Part shown: positions 1-7,333 of the stretch, piece by piece
How positions within the stretch are numbered: the first letter of the stretch is position 1
Layout: each line of letters begins with the position of its first letter
Assembly (NCBI GenBank): GCA_022844005.1
Contig: JALHMN010000006.1
Location: forward strand, 1-55,768
Source: a bacterium
GTDB taxonomy: Bacteria; Pseudomonadota; Alphaproteobacteria; Ferrovibrionales; Ferrovibrionaceae
DNA length: 55,768 nucleotides
Reading direction: 5' to 3'
Translations under genes and position numbers: made by a program
The notes under the pieces: generated by a model
Told to the model about the DNA's origin: nothing
The model's input: the letters and a program-made list of their open reading frames with translations, nothing else
Databases searched by the model: none

Positions 1-612
1 GATCCAAGGCTCTGCCGTCTTCTCCATGACGATCAGATCGGCCGGAAATGTGCGGGCCTGGAAGGCTACGACATCCTCAATGGTGCCGTGAAGCCATTGG
101 TCGTGCTCATCGAAATGCAGGATAACCGGCATCCGGTCATGCACCGGCCGCACTGCGTCGTTGGCGTCGGTCATCAGCCCCGAAAAGACCGACCCCCATT
201 CGGCACTCTCACGCCATAGCCCCGGCCAAGCGAACAGCGGTTGATCCTTTACCGAGAACCAGGTCCGCGTCTTCGCGCCTGCCTCGCCTTCCGCTTCGGC
301 GAAGGCGCTCACGGGGATGAGGCAGCGGTTCGCAGGTTTGCCGGCGATCGATCGCCACATGCCGCTTTGCAGGTTCGCGATGTTGTTGACCGGCTTCGGC
401 TTGATCGGCAGGCCCGTCTTCTTGCTCTTCATGGGGAGCGGGAAGCCCCAGGCCATCGACAGCAAGACGCGTTGTCCATCAACCTCGCGGATCACCATGC
501 CCTGCTGCCCGGGCAGGACTTCGGCCCCGGTGTTGAACAGCGTCGGCGCCGTCGCATCGAAGGCGCGGGCAAGGTCGGCCGGCGACTGCCGCACGGTGTA
601 GAGGTTGCACAA
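1..612 (-). CDS. SOS response-associated peptidase (SRAP/YedK/HMCES family), 3' end outside window
   Basis: Proteins of this family bind single-stranded DNA and use Cys2 to form a covalent link with abasic sites. The frame reads leftward off the window edge after 204 codons, so the C-terminus is missing. The start is TTG at 612, chosen because the next codon is TGC, which supplies the essential Cys2 (protein begins M-C-N-L-Y-T-V-R); GGAAGGA lies about 10 nt upstream. Other family signs are an Asn-rich PVNNIAN stretch, the RCLIPVSAFAEAE segment with its acidic residue, and VHDRMPVIL with the active-site His. The usual NAR motif is replaced, so this is a divergent branch. It lies 83 bp downstream of a 105-aa unknown gene on the same strand, and that gene carries an SOS box, so SOS control of both is likely. 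Confidence 0.85.
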   Translation of the reverse strand, partial: MCNLYTVRQSPADLARAFDATAPTLFNTGAEVLPGQQGMVIREVDGQRVLLSMAWGFPLPMKSKKTGLPIKPKPVNNIANLQSGMWRSIAGKPANRCLIPVSAFAEAEGEAGAKTRTWFSVKDQPLFAWPGLWRESAEWGSVFSGLMTDANDAVRPVHDRMPVILHFDEHDQWLHGTIEDVVAFQARTFPADLIVMEKTAEPWI

Positions 613-695
613 GGTTTCCCGGTCCTTCCCAGCCCACGGCCCGCCCAACGGCGCCAGGATCGCACCGGAAGGGCCAATCCGTCGACTCTGACGGC

Positions 696-1013
696 CTACG
701 GCTTGGCGTCGGGGTCGCCTTCGGGCGGTTGCTCTCGCGTAGCGTCGGCCAGCGCCTTTTGCCGGGCGGCATATTCCTCGGGCGTGGCATGCACGCCCGA
801 CCCTCTGTCTGAACGTGGCGGGCGGGCGAAGACCCTCCACTTGCGCTCGGCGAAGTAGCTGGCGACGGCAAGCGAGACGGCCTCCGCCGGTATCTCGCGG
901 CGGGTGCGGATCGTGAGCCCGGTCTTCAGCTTGATTGCCGTCTCGACGGCATAGCGGATGCTGGAGAAATCGATCTCGACAAGGGCCGGCTCGGGCGGGG
1001 TTTCGTCTGCCAT
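696..1013 (-). CDS. Conserved hypothetical protein, 105 aa, first gene behind an SOS box
   Basis: I do not recognise this family. The start is ATG at 1013 (MADETPPEP); an in-frame TTG at 1037 would fall inside the SOS box and is less likely. The protein is soluble and charged, with no signal peptide or membrane segment. Residues 12-65 look like a compact fold (IDFSSIRYAVETAIKLKTG, then REIPAEAVSLAVASYFAERKW), followed by a low-complexity, charged tail rich in Ala, Glu and Pro. It is followed after 83 bp by the SRAP gene on the same strand. With GAAC-N7-GAAC only 19 bp upstream of its ATG, it is probably induced by DNA damage. A role beside SRAP in handling damaged DNA is an inference from position only. 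Confidence 0.6.
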   Translation of the reverse strand: MADETPPEPALVEIDFSSIRYAVETAIKLKTGLTIRTRREIPAEAVSLAVASYFAERKWRVFARPPRSDRGSGVHATPEEYAARQKALADATREQPPEGDPDAKP

Positions 1014-1031
1014 CGGTTCATGCTGGCATGA

Positions 1032-1046
1032 GAACAATAAGAGAAC
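1032..1046 (-). promoter_or_regulatory. LexA (SOS) box, alphaproteobacterial type
   Basis: The plus strand reads GAAC-N7-GAAC, equal to GTTC-N7-GTTC on the minus strand. This is the direct-repeat operator recognised by alphaproteobacterial LexA. It ends 19 bp before the ATG of the 105-aa gene, where it would block transcription of that gene and the SRAP gene behind it. The match to both half-sites and to the spacing is exact. Confidence 0.7.
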
Positions 1047-1296
1047 AATCCGCCGCCGGTTGTGGCCCGGATCACTTGCGCGGGTTGTCGGCTCGCCACT
1101 CCTCCGGCATTGCTGGGCCCGGTTGGCCTACACTCTTAGGCCGGCCGCGATCAGGCGTCCCGCGATCCGGTGATGATCGTACTGCACGCTATGAGGAGCG
1201 CTGCGATCAACTGGGTGCAGTCGAACGCCGACTGGCCTCCCCCGCGCTACCGGTGGAGGCAGGAGGCTGAATTGGCAGAACTCAGGAATAAGGAAA
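1047..1296. other. Intergenic region without a recognisable gene
   Basis: This stretch lies between the SOS-boxed promoter and the tRNA-Cys gene. Short open frames occur here but none has a plausible start, ribosome binding site or family resemblance. I see no clear terminator for tRNA-Cys in it. Confidence 0.5.
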
Positions 1297-1370
1297 TGGA
1301 GGCCGGGACGAGACTCGAACTCGTGTACACGGATTTGCAGTCCGCTGCGTAGCCACTCCGCCACCCGGCC
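1297..1370 (-). tRNA. tRNA-Cys (anticodon GCA)
   Basis: Read on the minus strand, the 74-nt sequence folds as a cloverleaf. The acceptor stem is GGCCGGG paired with CCCGGCC, the discriminator is U as expected for tRNA-Cys, and the 3' CCA is encoded. The anticodon loop reads CTGCAAA with GCA as anticodon, and the T-arm contains the GTTCGAGTC core. A promoter with TTGACC and TATACA lies just upstream. Confidence 0.97.
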
Positions 1371-1379
1371 GGGCCGTGG

Positions 1380-1409
1380 TGTATAAGTGGCCTGCCTCTG
1401 CCGGGTCAA
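1380..1409 (-). promoter_or_regulatory. Promoter of tRNA-Cys
   Basis: On the minus strand, TTGACC (1409-1404) and TATACA (1385-1380) are separated by 18 bp; read one base differently, TTATAC gives a 17-bp spacer. Transcription would start a few bases before the mature tRNA 5' end at 1370. The -35 matches the sigma70 consensus at five of six positions. Confidence 0.6.
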
Positions 1410-1425
1410 GCCGCGCCGACCGCCG

Positions 1426-1454
1426 TTGTGAGGAAGGGGCGCTTTGGATATAAG
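1426..1454 (+). promoter_or_regulatory. Promoter of the pcm-like gene
   Basis: TTGTGA (1426-1431), a 17-bp spacer and TATAAG (1449-1454) form a good sigma70-type promoter about 40 bp before the methyltransferase start. It is divergent from the tRNA-Cys promoter 16 bp away. Position and match make it likely; no transcript data are available. Confidence 0.5.
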
Positions 1455-1496
1455 GCGCAGGTACAACGCAGAGCCACGGAACAGGCCACGCCCGAC

Positions 1497-2156
1497 ATGA
1501 ACGCGCATCAATTCTCGGTTGCCCGGCGCAACATGGTCGACGGCCAACTGAAGCCCAACAAGGTGATCGACCCGCGGCTGCTGAAGGTGATCGGCGGCGT
1601 GCCCCGCGAGGCCTTCGTCCCGGGTTCGCACCGTGCCGTCGCCTATATCGACGAGGAAATCCCGCTCGGCGGCGGCCGCTACCTGATGGAGCCGATGGTG
1701 CTGGCGCGGCTGCTGCAGGCGGCCGAGGTCGTTGCGTCGGAGGTCGTCCTCGATGTGGGCTGCGGGAGCGGCTATTCGGCCGCCGTCCTGTCCGAACTGG
1801 GCGCGACGGTAATCGCGCTGGAAGCCGACGCGGCGCTGGCCACGCGGGCCGGAGAGGCGCTGCGGGCCGAGGGTTTCGATGCGGTGGTGACGGTTTCCGG
1901 CCCTCTCGCCCAGGGCTACCCGAAGCACGCCCCCTACGACGTGATCCTGCTCGAAGGGCTGGTGGACGAGGTGCCGCCGGCCATTCTGGAGCAGTTGGCG
2001 GAAGGCGGCCGGTTGCTCGCCGTGGTGTCCGACGAGGGGGTCGGCAAGGCATGCCTGTTCCTGCGCCACGAGGGGCATATCGGGCGGCGGGTGCTGTTCG
2101 ACGCCGCGATCCAGCGCCTGCCCGGATTCGAGCGCGCGCCCCGGTTCGCCTTCTAG
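1497..2156 (+). CDS. pcm: Protein-L-isoaspartate O-methyltransferase family protein
   Basis: The 219-aa protein belongs to the SAM-dependent PCMT family, which methylates isoaspartyl residues in damaged proteins. Visible marks are the N-terminal block NMVDGQLKPNKVIDPRLL with VPREAFVP, and the SAM-binding glycine loop LDVGCGSGYS near residue 85. ATG 1497 is chosen because family homology begins at once there; an upstream in-frame GTG at 1428 would add 23 unrelated residues. This alphaproteobacterial branch, found beside tolC, is more divergent than the E. coli enzyme, so activity on isoaspartate is inferred. A rhodanese gene follows after 9 bp and a TolC-family gene after that, suggesting co-transcription. 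Confidence 0.85.
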   Translation: MNAHQFSVARRNMVDGQLKPNKVIDPRLLKVIGGVPREAFVPGSHRAVAYIDEEIPLGGGRYLMEPMVLARLLQAAEVVASEVVLDVGCGSGYSAAVLSELGATVIALEADAALATRAGEALRAEGFDAVVTVSGPLAQGYPKHAPYDVILLEGLVDEVPPAILEQLAEGGRLLAVVSDEGVGKACLFLRHEGHIGRRVLFDAAIQRLPGFERAPRFAF

Positions 2157-2165
2157 GAAGCCGGC

Positions 2166-2492
2166 ATGGCGAGACCGCTGGAACTGCAACCGTCCGAGGT
2201 GGCGGCTGAACTGGCGGCGGCCGGGGGGCCGTTCCTTCTCGATGTCCGGGAGCCCTGGGAGTTCGAGATCTGCGCCATTCCCGGTGCCGTGAACCTGCCC
2301 ATGGGGACACTTCCCGGCCGACTGGGCGAGCTGCCGGAAGACCGCGACATCGTGGTCGTCTGCCACCACGGGGCGCGATCCATGCAGGTGACCGCGTTCC
2401 TGCGAGGCCGGGGCTTCGAGCGGGTGAGCAACCTCGGCGGCGGGGTGGATGCCTGGGCGCGGCAGATCGACCCGGGTATGGCAACTTATTGA
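2166..2492 (+). CDS. Single-domain rhodanese-like protein
   Basis: This 108-aa cytoplasmic protein is one rhodanese domain. It has the conserved LLDVREPWEFE segment at 24-34, the IPGAVNLPMG segment, and an active-site loop CHHGARS in which Cys66 would carry persulfide sulfur. The C-terminal NLGGGVDAWA is also typical. The family transfers sulfur from thiosulfate or other persulfide donors to thiols; the partner here is unknown. It starts 9 bp after the methyltransferase and ends 65 bp before the TolC-family start, in a run of same-strand genes. Confidence 0.9.
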   Translation: MARPLELQPSEVAAELAAAGGPFLLDVREPWEFEICAIPGAVNLPMGTLPGRLGELPEDRDIVVVCHHGARSMQVTAFLRGRGFERVSNLGGGVDAWARQIDPGMATY

Positions 2493-2557
2493 TGATGCTT
2501 AACGGTCCTTATACCTTCCTCGCTTCAGATCATTCGCGTCCGGAAAGGTCGGTTTTC

Positions 2558-3916
2558 ATGCAGGTGCGTAAACTTGCGCTCGCGGGTGTGGCGATGTGGT
2601 TCGCCAGCCTCGGTGCGACCGAAGCCTGGGCGCAGTCCTTGAAGGAGGCGATGGCTCAGGCCTATCTGACCAACCCGACGCTGGCGGCCCAGCGCGCCGC
2701 CCTGCGGGCGGTGGACGAGGGCGTGCCGCAGGCCAAGGCCGGATGGCGCCCCACCGTCAACGCGGCGCTGAGCGGCGGTTTCGCCGAATCGAACCGCAGT
2801 ATCGGCGTCGACCAGGACCTCAATCCGCGTTCCGCCAGCCTCACCCTGTCGCAACCCCTGTTCCGGGGCTTTCGCACCGAGGCCGAGGTGGCGAGTGCCG
2901 AGGCGCAGGTCCGCGCCCAGCGCGCGCGCCTCACCTCGAACGAGCAGACGATCCTCCTGCAGACGGTGACGGCCTATCTGGACGTGCTCCGGGACCAGGC
3001 GCTGGTCGAGCTCAACCGCAACAACGAGCAGGTCCTGCGGCGCCAGCTGCAGGCGGCGAACGACCGGTTCCGGGTGGGCGAAATCACCAGGACCGACGTG
3101 GCGCAGGCCGAATCGCGCCTGGCGGGGTCCACCTCCGATCGCGTACAGGCGGAAGGCAACCTGATTTCCTCCCGCGCCACCTTCGCGCGCGTGGTCGGGC
3201 AGATGCCGGCGACGCTGGAGACCGCGCCGGCCCTTCCGCCCCTGCCGAAGAGCGAGGACGAGGCGTCCTCCGTCGCCGCGGGCGGCCATCCGGACATCAT
3301 CACGGCGCAGAGCATCGAGGAGGCCTCGCGCTACGACATCGACGTGGCCTGGGGCGCGCTGCTGCCGACCGTGACGCTGGACGCTTCAATCGCCCGGTCG
3401 ATCGAGACGACGACCGAGAACCTGCGCACCACCGACAAGAGCCTGCTGGCCCGGGTCAGCATTCCGCTCTACCAGGCGGGTGCCGATCATTCGCGGGTGC
3501 GCCAGCGCAAGCAGACCAGCTCGCAGCGCCGGGTGGAGGTCGAGGATGCGCGCCGCGCCATCCAGCAGCAGGTGACGCGCTCCTGGGAGGCCTACAATAC
3601 CGCCCGGGCACGCATCGTGTCCCGGCAGGAACAGGGCCGCGCCGCCCGCATCGCGCTCGACGGCGTGCAGCAGGAAGCGCTGGTCGGCTCGCGGACGACG
3701 CTGGACGTCCTGGATGCCGAGCAGGAACTGCTGAACGCGAACGTGCAGCTGGTCAGCGCGCAGCGCGACGAGCGCGTCGCGGCCTTCACGCTGGTCGCGG
3801 CGACCGGCCAGCTGACGGCGGAGCAGATGGCGCTCGGCGTCGAGCTCTATGACCCGAGCGTTCACTACAACAAGGTCAGGGATCAGTGGATCGGCCTGAC
3901 GCCTGGAAACGATTGA
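2558..3916 (+). CDS. tolC: TolC-family outer membrane efflux/type I secretion channel
   Basis: The 452-aa protein forms the trimeric outer membrane tunnel used by tripartite efflux pumps and type I secretion. ATG 2558 is preferred over an in-frame ATG at 2489 because a signal peptide begins there (MQVRKLALAGVAMWF, cut after TEAWA) and GGAAAGG lies about 10 nt upstream. The mature part shows the two internally repeated OEP units: SLKEAMAQAYLTNPTL near residue 28, LSQPLFRGFRTEAEV, RVGEITRTDVAQAESRLAG, then a second copy with YQAGADHSRVRQ and VGSRTTLDVLDAEQELLNA near 380. Length fits the family. No inner membrane pump gene is adjacent, so its partners must be elsewhere. Confidence 0.92.
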   Translation: MQVRKLALAGVAMWFASLGATEAWAQSLKEAMAQAYLTNPTLAAQRAALRAVDEGVPQAKAGWRPTVNAALSGGFAESNRSIGVDQDLNPRSASLTLSQPLFRGFRTEAEVASAEAQVRAQRARLTSNEQTILLQTVTAYLDVLRDQALVELNRNNEQVLRRQLQAANDRFRVGEITRTDVAQAESRLAGSTSDRVQAEGNLISSRATFARVVGQMPATLETAPALPPLPKSEDEASSVAAGGHPDIITAQSIEEASRYDIDVAWGALLPTVTLDASIARSIETTTENLRTTDKSLLARVSIPLYQAGADHSRVRQRKQTSSQRRVEVEDARRAIQQQVTRSWEAYNTARARIVSRQEQGRAARIALDGVQQEALVGSRTTLDVLDAEQELLNANVQLVSAQRDERVAAFTLVAATGQLTAEQMALGVELYDPSVHYNKVRDQWIGLTPGND

Positions 3917-3954
3917 GCGGGCGGCCAGATACGCCCTGAAGAGTTGGACGGACC

Positions 3955-4560
3955 ATGAGCGACCCCAAGGCCAATCAAGAACCGACGATGGAGGAGATTC
4001 TCGCCTCCATCCGCCGGATCATCTCGGAAGACGGTGACGGGGCCAAGAAGGAGGCGGAGGTGCCGCCGCCCAATCTTGCGATGGATCCGCCGAAGCCCGC
4101 CGCCGTCGAGCCCCCGGCACCACCGCCGCCGCCGCCTGCTCCGCCACCTGTGGAACAGGCGATGGAGGAAGACGTCCTCGAACTGACCGAGGTGATCGCC
4201 GAGCAGGCGCCTCCGCCCCCGCCGCCGGTTCAGGCGGCGCCTCCGCCGCCGCCCCCGCCGGTCTTCGCGCCGCCGCCGCCGCCACCCGCTTCGCACCCTT
4301 ACGAAGATCTGGCGCTGGTCTCGAACCCGGTCGCCTCCGAGGCCGCCTCGCGGTTCTCCGATCTGGCTTCCGCCGTCACCGCGGTGCGCGGCATGCCGGT
4401 GGGCAACGGCACCCGGACACTGGAGGACATCGTGAAGGAACTGCTCCGCCCGATGCTCAAGGATTGGCTGGATCAGAATCTCTCGACCATCGTGCACCGG
4501 ATCGTCGAGCGCGAGGTAGCGAAGCTCGCCGGCCGCGTCGATGACGGCAACCGCCGCTAG
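3955..4560 (+). CDS. popZ: PopZ-type polar organizing protein (DUF2497)
   Basis: PopZ forms a polymeric matrix at the cell pole that anchors the chromosome origin through ParB and recruits cell-cycle kinases. The 201-aa protein has the three-part layout of the family. The N-terminal helix is PTMEEILASIRRIISED (residues 10-26). The middle, about residues 37-115, is acidic and extremely proline-rich with runs of five to seven prolines. The C-terminal oligomerisation block is TLEDIVKELLRPMLKDWLDQNL followed by IVHRIVEREVAKLAGR. It lies between a TolC-family gene and valS. The proline runs are coding, not a DNA minisatellite. Confidence 0.92.
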   Translation: MSDPKANQEPTMEEILASIRRIISEDGDGAKKEAEVPPPNLAMDPPKPAAVEPPAPPPPPPAPPPVEQAMEEDVLELTEVIAEQAPPPPPPVQAAPPPPPPPVFAPPPPPPASHPYEDLALVSNPVASEAASRFSDLASAVTAVRGMPVGNGTRTLEDIVKELLRPMLKDWLDQNLSTIVHRIVEREVAKLAGRVDDGNRR

Positions 4561-4578
4561 CCTCTAGTTCATCTTGAC

Positions 4579-4600
4579 CGGCGGCGCGGTTGCGCCGCCG
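4579..4600 (+). terminator. Perfect GC-rich hairpin between popZ and valS
   Basis: CGGCGGCGC and GCGCCGCCG form a 9-bp perfect stem around a GGTT loop, 18 bp after the popZ stop and 19 bp before the valS ATG. No uridine run follows, so it may be a weak or Rho-assisted terminator, or may affect valS translation by sitting close to the ribosome binding region. Confidence 0.45.
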
Positions 4601-4619
4601 CTGCCTTGGGATCGCATCG

Positions 4620-7253
4620 ATGCTGGAGAAGACCTATCGACCGGAAGAGGTCGAGCAGCAGCTTTACGCCGAATGGGAGACCTCCGGGAACTTCCGCATC
4701 GGCAAGCGCGACAACCGCAAGCCCTATTCGATCGTCATTCCGCCGCCGAACGTGACCGGCAGCCTGCATATGGGGCATGCCCTAAACAACACGCTGCAGG
4801 ATGTGCTGACCCGCTTCGAGCGCATGCGCGGCCGCGACGTGCTGTGGCAGCCGGGAACCGACCATGCCGGTATCGCGACGCAGATGGTGGTCGAGCGCCA
4901 GCTGGACGCGGCGGGGAAGTCGCGCCATGACCTGGGGCGCGAGGGTTTCATCAAGCGCGTCTGGGAGTGGAAGGAAGAATCGGGCGGCACCATCACCGGG
5001 CAACTGCGCCGCCTCGGCGCTTCCTGCGACTGGTCGCGCGAACGCTTCACCATGGATGACGGCCTGTCGGCGGCCGTGCGCAAAGTCTTCGTCGATCTCT
5101 ACAAGGACGGGCTGATCTATCGCGACAAGCGGCTGGTCAACTGGGACCCGAAGTTCCACACCGCGATCTCGGACCTGGAAGTCGAGCAGCGCGAGATCAA
5201 GGGCTCGCTGTGGTACTTCCGCTATCCGGTCGAGGGGATGGAAGGGCGCTTCATCGTGGTGGCGACGACGCGGCCCGAGACGATGCTGGGCGACACCGGC
5301 ATCGCCGTGCATCCCGACGACGAACGCTACAAGGACCTGATCGGGAAGCATGCGATCCTGCCGCTGGTGGGGCGCAGGATCCCGATCGTCGCCGACGAGC
5401 ATGCCGACCCGACCACGGGATCGGGCGCGGTGAAGATCACGCCCGCACACGATTTCAACGACTTCGATGTCGGCAAGCGGCACAACCTGCCGCTGGTCAA
5501 CGTCTTCGACGCCGATGCCAAGCTGAACGGCGAGGTGCCCGAGGCCTACAAGGGCCTGTCGCGCGAAGCGGGGCGGAAGAAGATCGTCGCCGACCTCGAG
5601 GCGCTGGACCTGATCGAGAAGATCGAGCCGCATACCAACATGGTCCCGCATGGCGACCGGTCGGGCGTGGTGATCGAGCCCTGGCTGACCGACCAGTGGT
5701 ACGTGAACGCCGAAGTGCTGGCCCAGCCCGCCATCAAGGCGGTGGAGGAGGGGCGCATCGTCTTCGTGCCCAAGCAGTGGGAGAAGACCTTCTTCGAGTG
5801 GATGCGCAACATCCAGCCCTGGTGCATCTCGCGCCAGCTGTGGTGGGGCCATCAGATCCCGGCCTGGTACGGGCCCGACGGCAGGATCTTCGTCGAGTTG
5901 ACCGAGCCCGAGGCGCTGGCCGCCTCCGAGTCGCATTACGGCAAGCCGACGGCGCTCAGGCGCGACGAGGACGTGCTCGACACCTGGTTCTCCTCGGCGC
6001 TGTGGCCGTTCTCGACGCTCGGCTGGCCCGATAAGACCAAGGAGCTCGAGCGCTACTATCCGACCGAGGTGCTGGTCACAGGCTTCGACATCATCTTCTT
6101 CTGGGTCGCCCGGATGATGATGATGGGCCTGCGCTTCATGGGCGAGGTGCCCTTCCGCACCGTCTATATCCACGCGCTGGTCCGCGACGAGCGCGGCCAG
6201 AAGATGTCGAAGTCGAAGGGCAACGTCATCGATCCGCTGGCGCTGGTGGACAAGTACGGCGCCGATGCGCTGCGCTTCACGCTCTCGGCCATGGCGGCGC
6301 CGGGGCGCGACGTGAAGCTGTCGGAGCGGCGGATCGAGGGCTATCGCAACTTCGCCACCAAGATCTGGAACGCGGCGCGCTTCTGCGAGATGAACGGCGC
6401 CAGCCTGTCAGTGCCGTTCCAGCCTGCGGATGCGACCCACGTCTTCAACCGCTGGATCCTGGGCGAACTGGCCCGGGCGACGGAGAAGGTGACCAAGGCG
6501 CTGGAAGCCTATCGCTTCGACGAGGCGGCCTCGGCCGTCTACCAGTTTCTGTGGGACGTCTATTGCGACTGGTATCTGGAGCTTGCCAAGCCGCTGCTGC
6601 TCGACGACGCGAACAAGACGCAAGCGCAGGGGACGGCGATGTTCGTCCTCTCGCGCACGCTGCGGCTGTTGCATCCCTTCATGCCTTTCGTGACCGAGGA
6701 ACTGTGGCGCCGGCTCGGCCATCCCGAGACGCTGATGCTGGCCGACTGGCCCGATGCGTCCGACCTGCCGATCGATGCCGACGCGGTGGCGGAAGTCGAC
6801 TGGGTCGTGCGGCTGGTCCGCGAAGTGCGCGCGGCACGCGCGGAGATGAACGTGCCCGCCTCGGTGAAGATCGATCTCCTGATGCTGGAGGGGGGGGCGG
6901 TGTCCCGCGAGCGTCTCGCGAAGCACCAGGATGCCGTTCTGCGCCTGGCGCGGCTCGAGAAGGCGGTGGTCGCGACGGCGGCGCCGAAAGGCTCGGTGCA
7001 GGTGGTGCTGGACGAGGCGACCATCGTCCTGCCGCTCGCCGGGGTCATCGATCTGGACAAGGAGGCCGCCCGCCTGGCGCGCGAGCGCGACAAGGCGACC
7101 TCCGAGGCCGACAAGATCGAGCAGCGCCTGGGCAATCCCGGCTTCGTGGAGAAGGCGGCCGAGGAAGTCGTTGAGGAGGCGCGCGAGCGGCTCGTCGAAC
7201 TGCGGGAGACGGCGACCCGGCTGGGGGCGGCGCTGACGCGGCTGGCGGAATAA
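4620..7253 (+). CDS. valS: Valyl-tRNA synthetase
   Basis: This class I synthetase charges tRNA-Val and edits mischarged threonine. The 877-aa protein has the HIGH-type ATP site as PPPNVTGSLHMGHAL (residues 42-56) and the KMSKSKGN motif near residue 530. Between them lie the editing domain and the WWGHQIPAWYGPDGR segment; a C-terminal coiled-coil arm (about 810-877) rich in Arg, Glu and Lys binds the tRNA. ATG 4620 (MLEKTYRPEEVE) is chosen since family homology starts there. It follows popZ after a hairpin and precedes a kinase gene. Confidence 0.97.
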   Translation: MLEKTYRPEEVEQQLYAEWETSGNFRIGKRDNRKPYSIVIPPPNVTGSLHMGHALNNTLQDVLTRFERMRGRDVLWQPGTDHAGIATQMVVERQLDAAGKSRHDLGREGFIKRVWEWKEESGGTITGQLRRLGASCDWSRERFTMDDGLSAAVRKVFVDLYKDGLIYRDKRLVNWDPKFHTAISDLEVEQREIKGSLWYFRYPVEGMEGRFIVVATTRPETMLGDTGIAVHPDDERYKDLIGKHAILPLVGRRIPIVADEHADPTTGSGAVKITPAHDFNDFDVGKRHNLPLVNVFDADAKLNGEVPEAYKGLSREAGRKKIVADLEALDLIEKIEPHTNMVPHGDRSGVVIEPWLTDQWYVNAEVLAQPAIKAVEEGRIVFVPKQWEKTFFEWMRNIQPWCISRQLWWGHQIPAWYGPDGRIFVELTEPEALAASESHYGKPTALRRDEDVLDTWFSSALWPFSTLGWPDKTKELERYYPTEVLVTGFDIIFFWVARMMMMGLRFMGEVPFRTVYIHALVRDERGQKMSKSKGNVIDPLALVDKYGADALRFTLSAMAAPGRDVKLSERRIEGYRNFATKIWNAARFCEMNGASLSVPFQPADATHVFNRWILGELARATEKVTKALEAYRFDEAASAVYQFLWDVYCDWYLELAKPLLLDDANKTQAQGTAMFVLSRTLRLLHPFMPFVTEELWRRLGHPETLMLADWPDASDLPIDADAVAEVDWVVRLVREVRAARAEMNVPASVKIDLLMLEGGAVSRERLAKHQDAVLRLARLEKAVVATAAPKGSVQVVLDEATIVLPLAGVIDLDKEAARLARERDKATSEADKIEQRLGNPGFVEKAAEEVVEEARERLVELRETATRLGAALTRLAE

Positions 7254-7265
7254 GTAGACTCTTGC

Positions 7266-7296
7266 TGGGAACTTTTCGGCCTCGGTAAAGTTCCCA
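7266..7296. promoter_or_regulatory. 10-bp perfect inverted repeat upstream of the 1511-aa kinase
   Basis: TGGGAACTTT and AAAGTTCCCA are exact reverse complements separated by 11 bp, 12 bp after the valS stop and 37 bp before the kinase start. It could be a hairpin ending valS, an operator, or both. The plus strand also reads GGAAC-N16-AGTT, one mismatch from the general-stress sigma factor EcfG pattern GGAAC-N16/17-CGTT. The repeat is seen; its role is inference. Confidence 0.4.
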
Positions 7297-7333
7297 CGTC
7301 GGGGACAGGGAGCAGCTCCCCACAGGGGGAGAT

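Noticed and set aside
4090..4300. Dense CCGCCG repeats that might be a minisatellite
   Set aside because: They encode the proline-rich middle of PopZ, in frame and without a regular repeat unit.
7275..7333. Possible small RNA or leader ORF between valS and the kinase
   Set aside because: Only an inverted repeat is visible; no promoter-terminator pair of fitting spacing or start with ribosome site was found.
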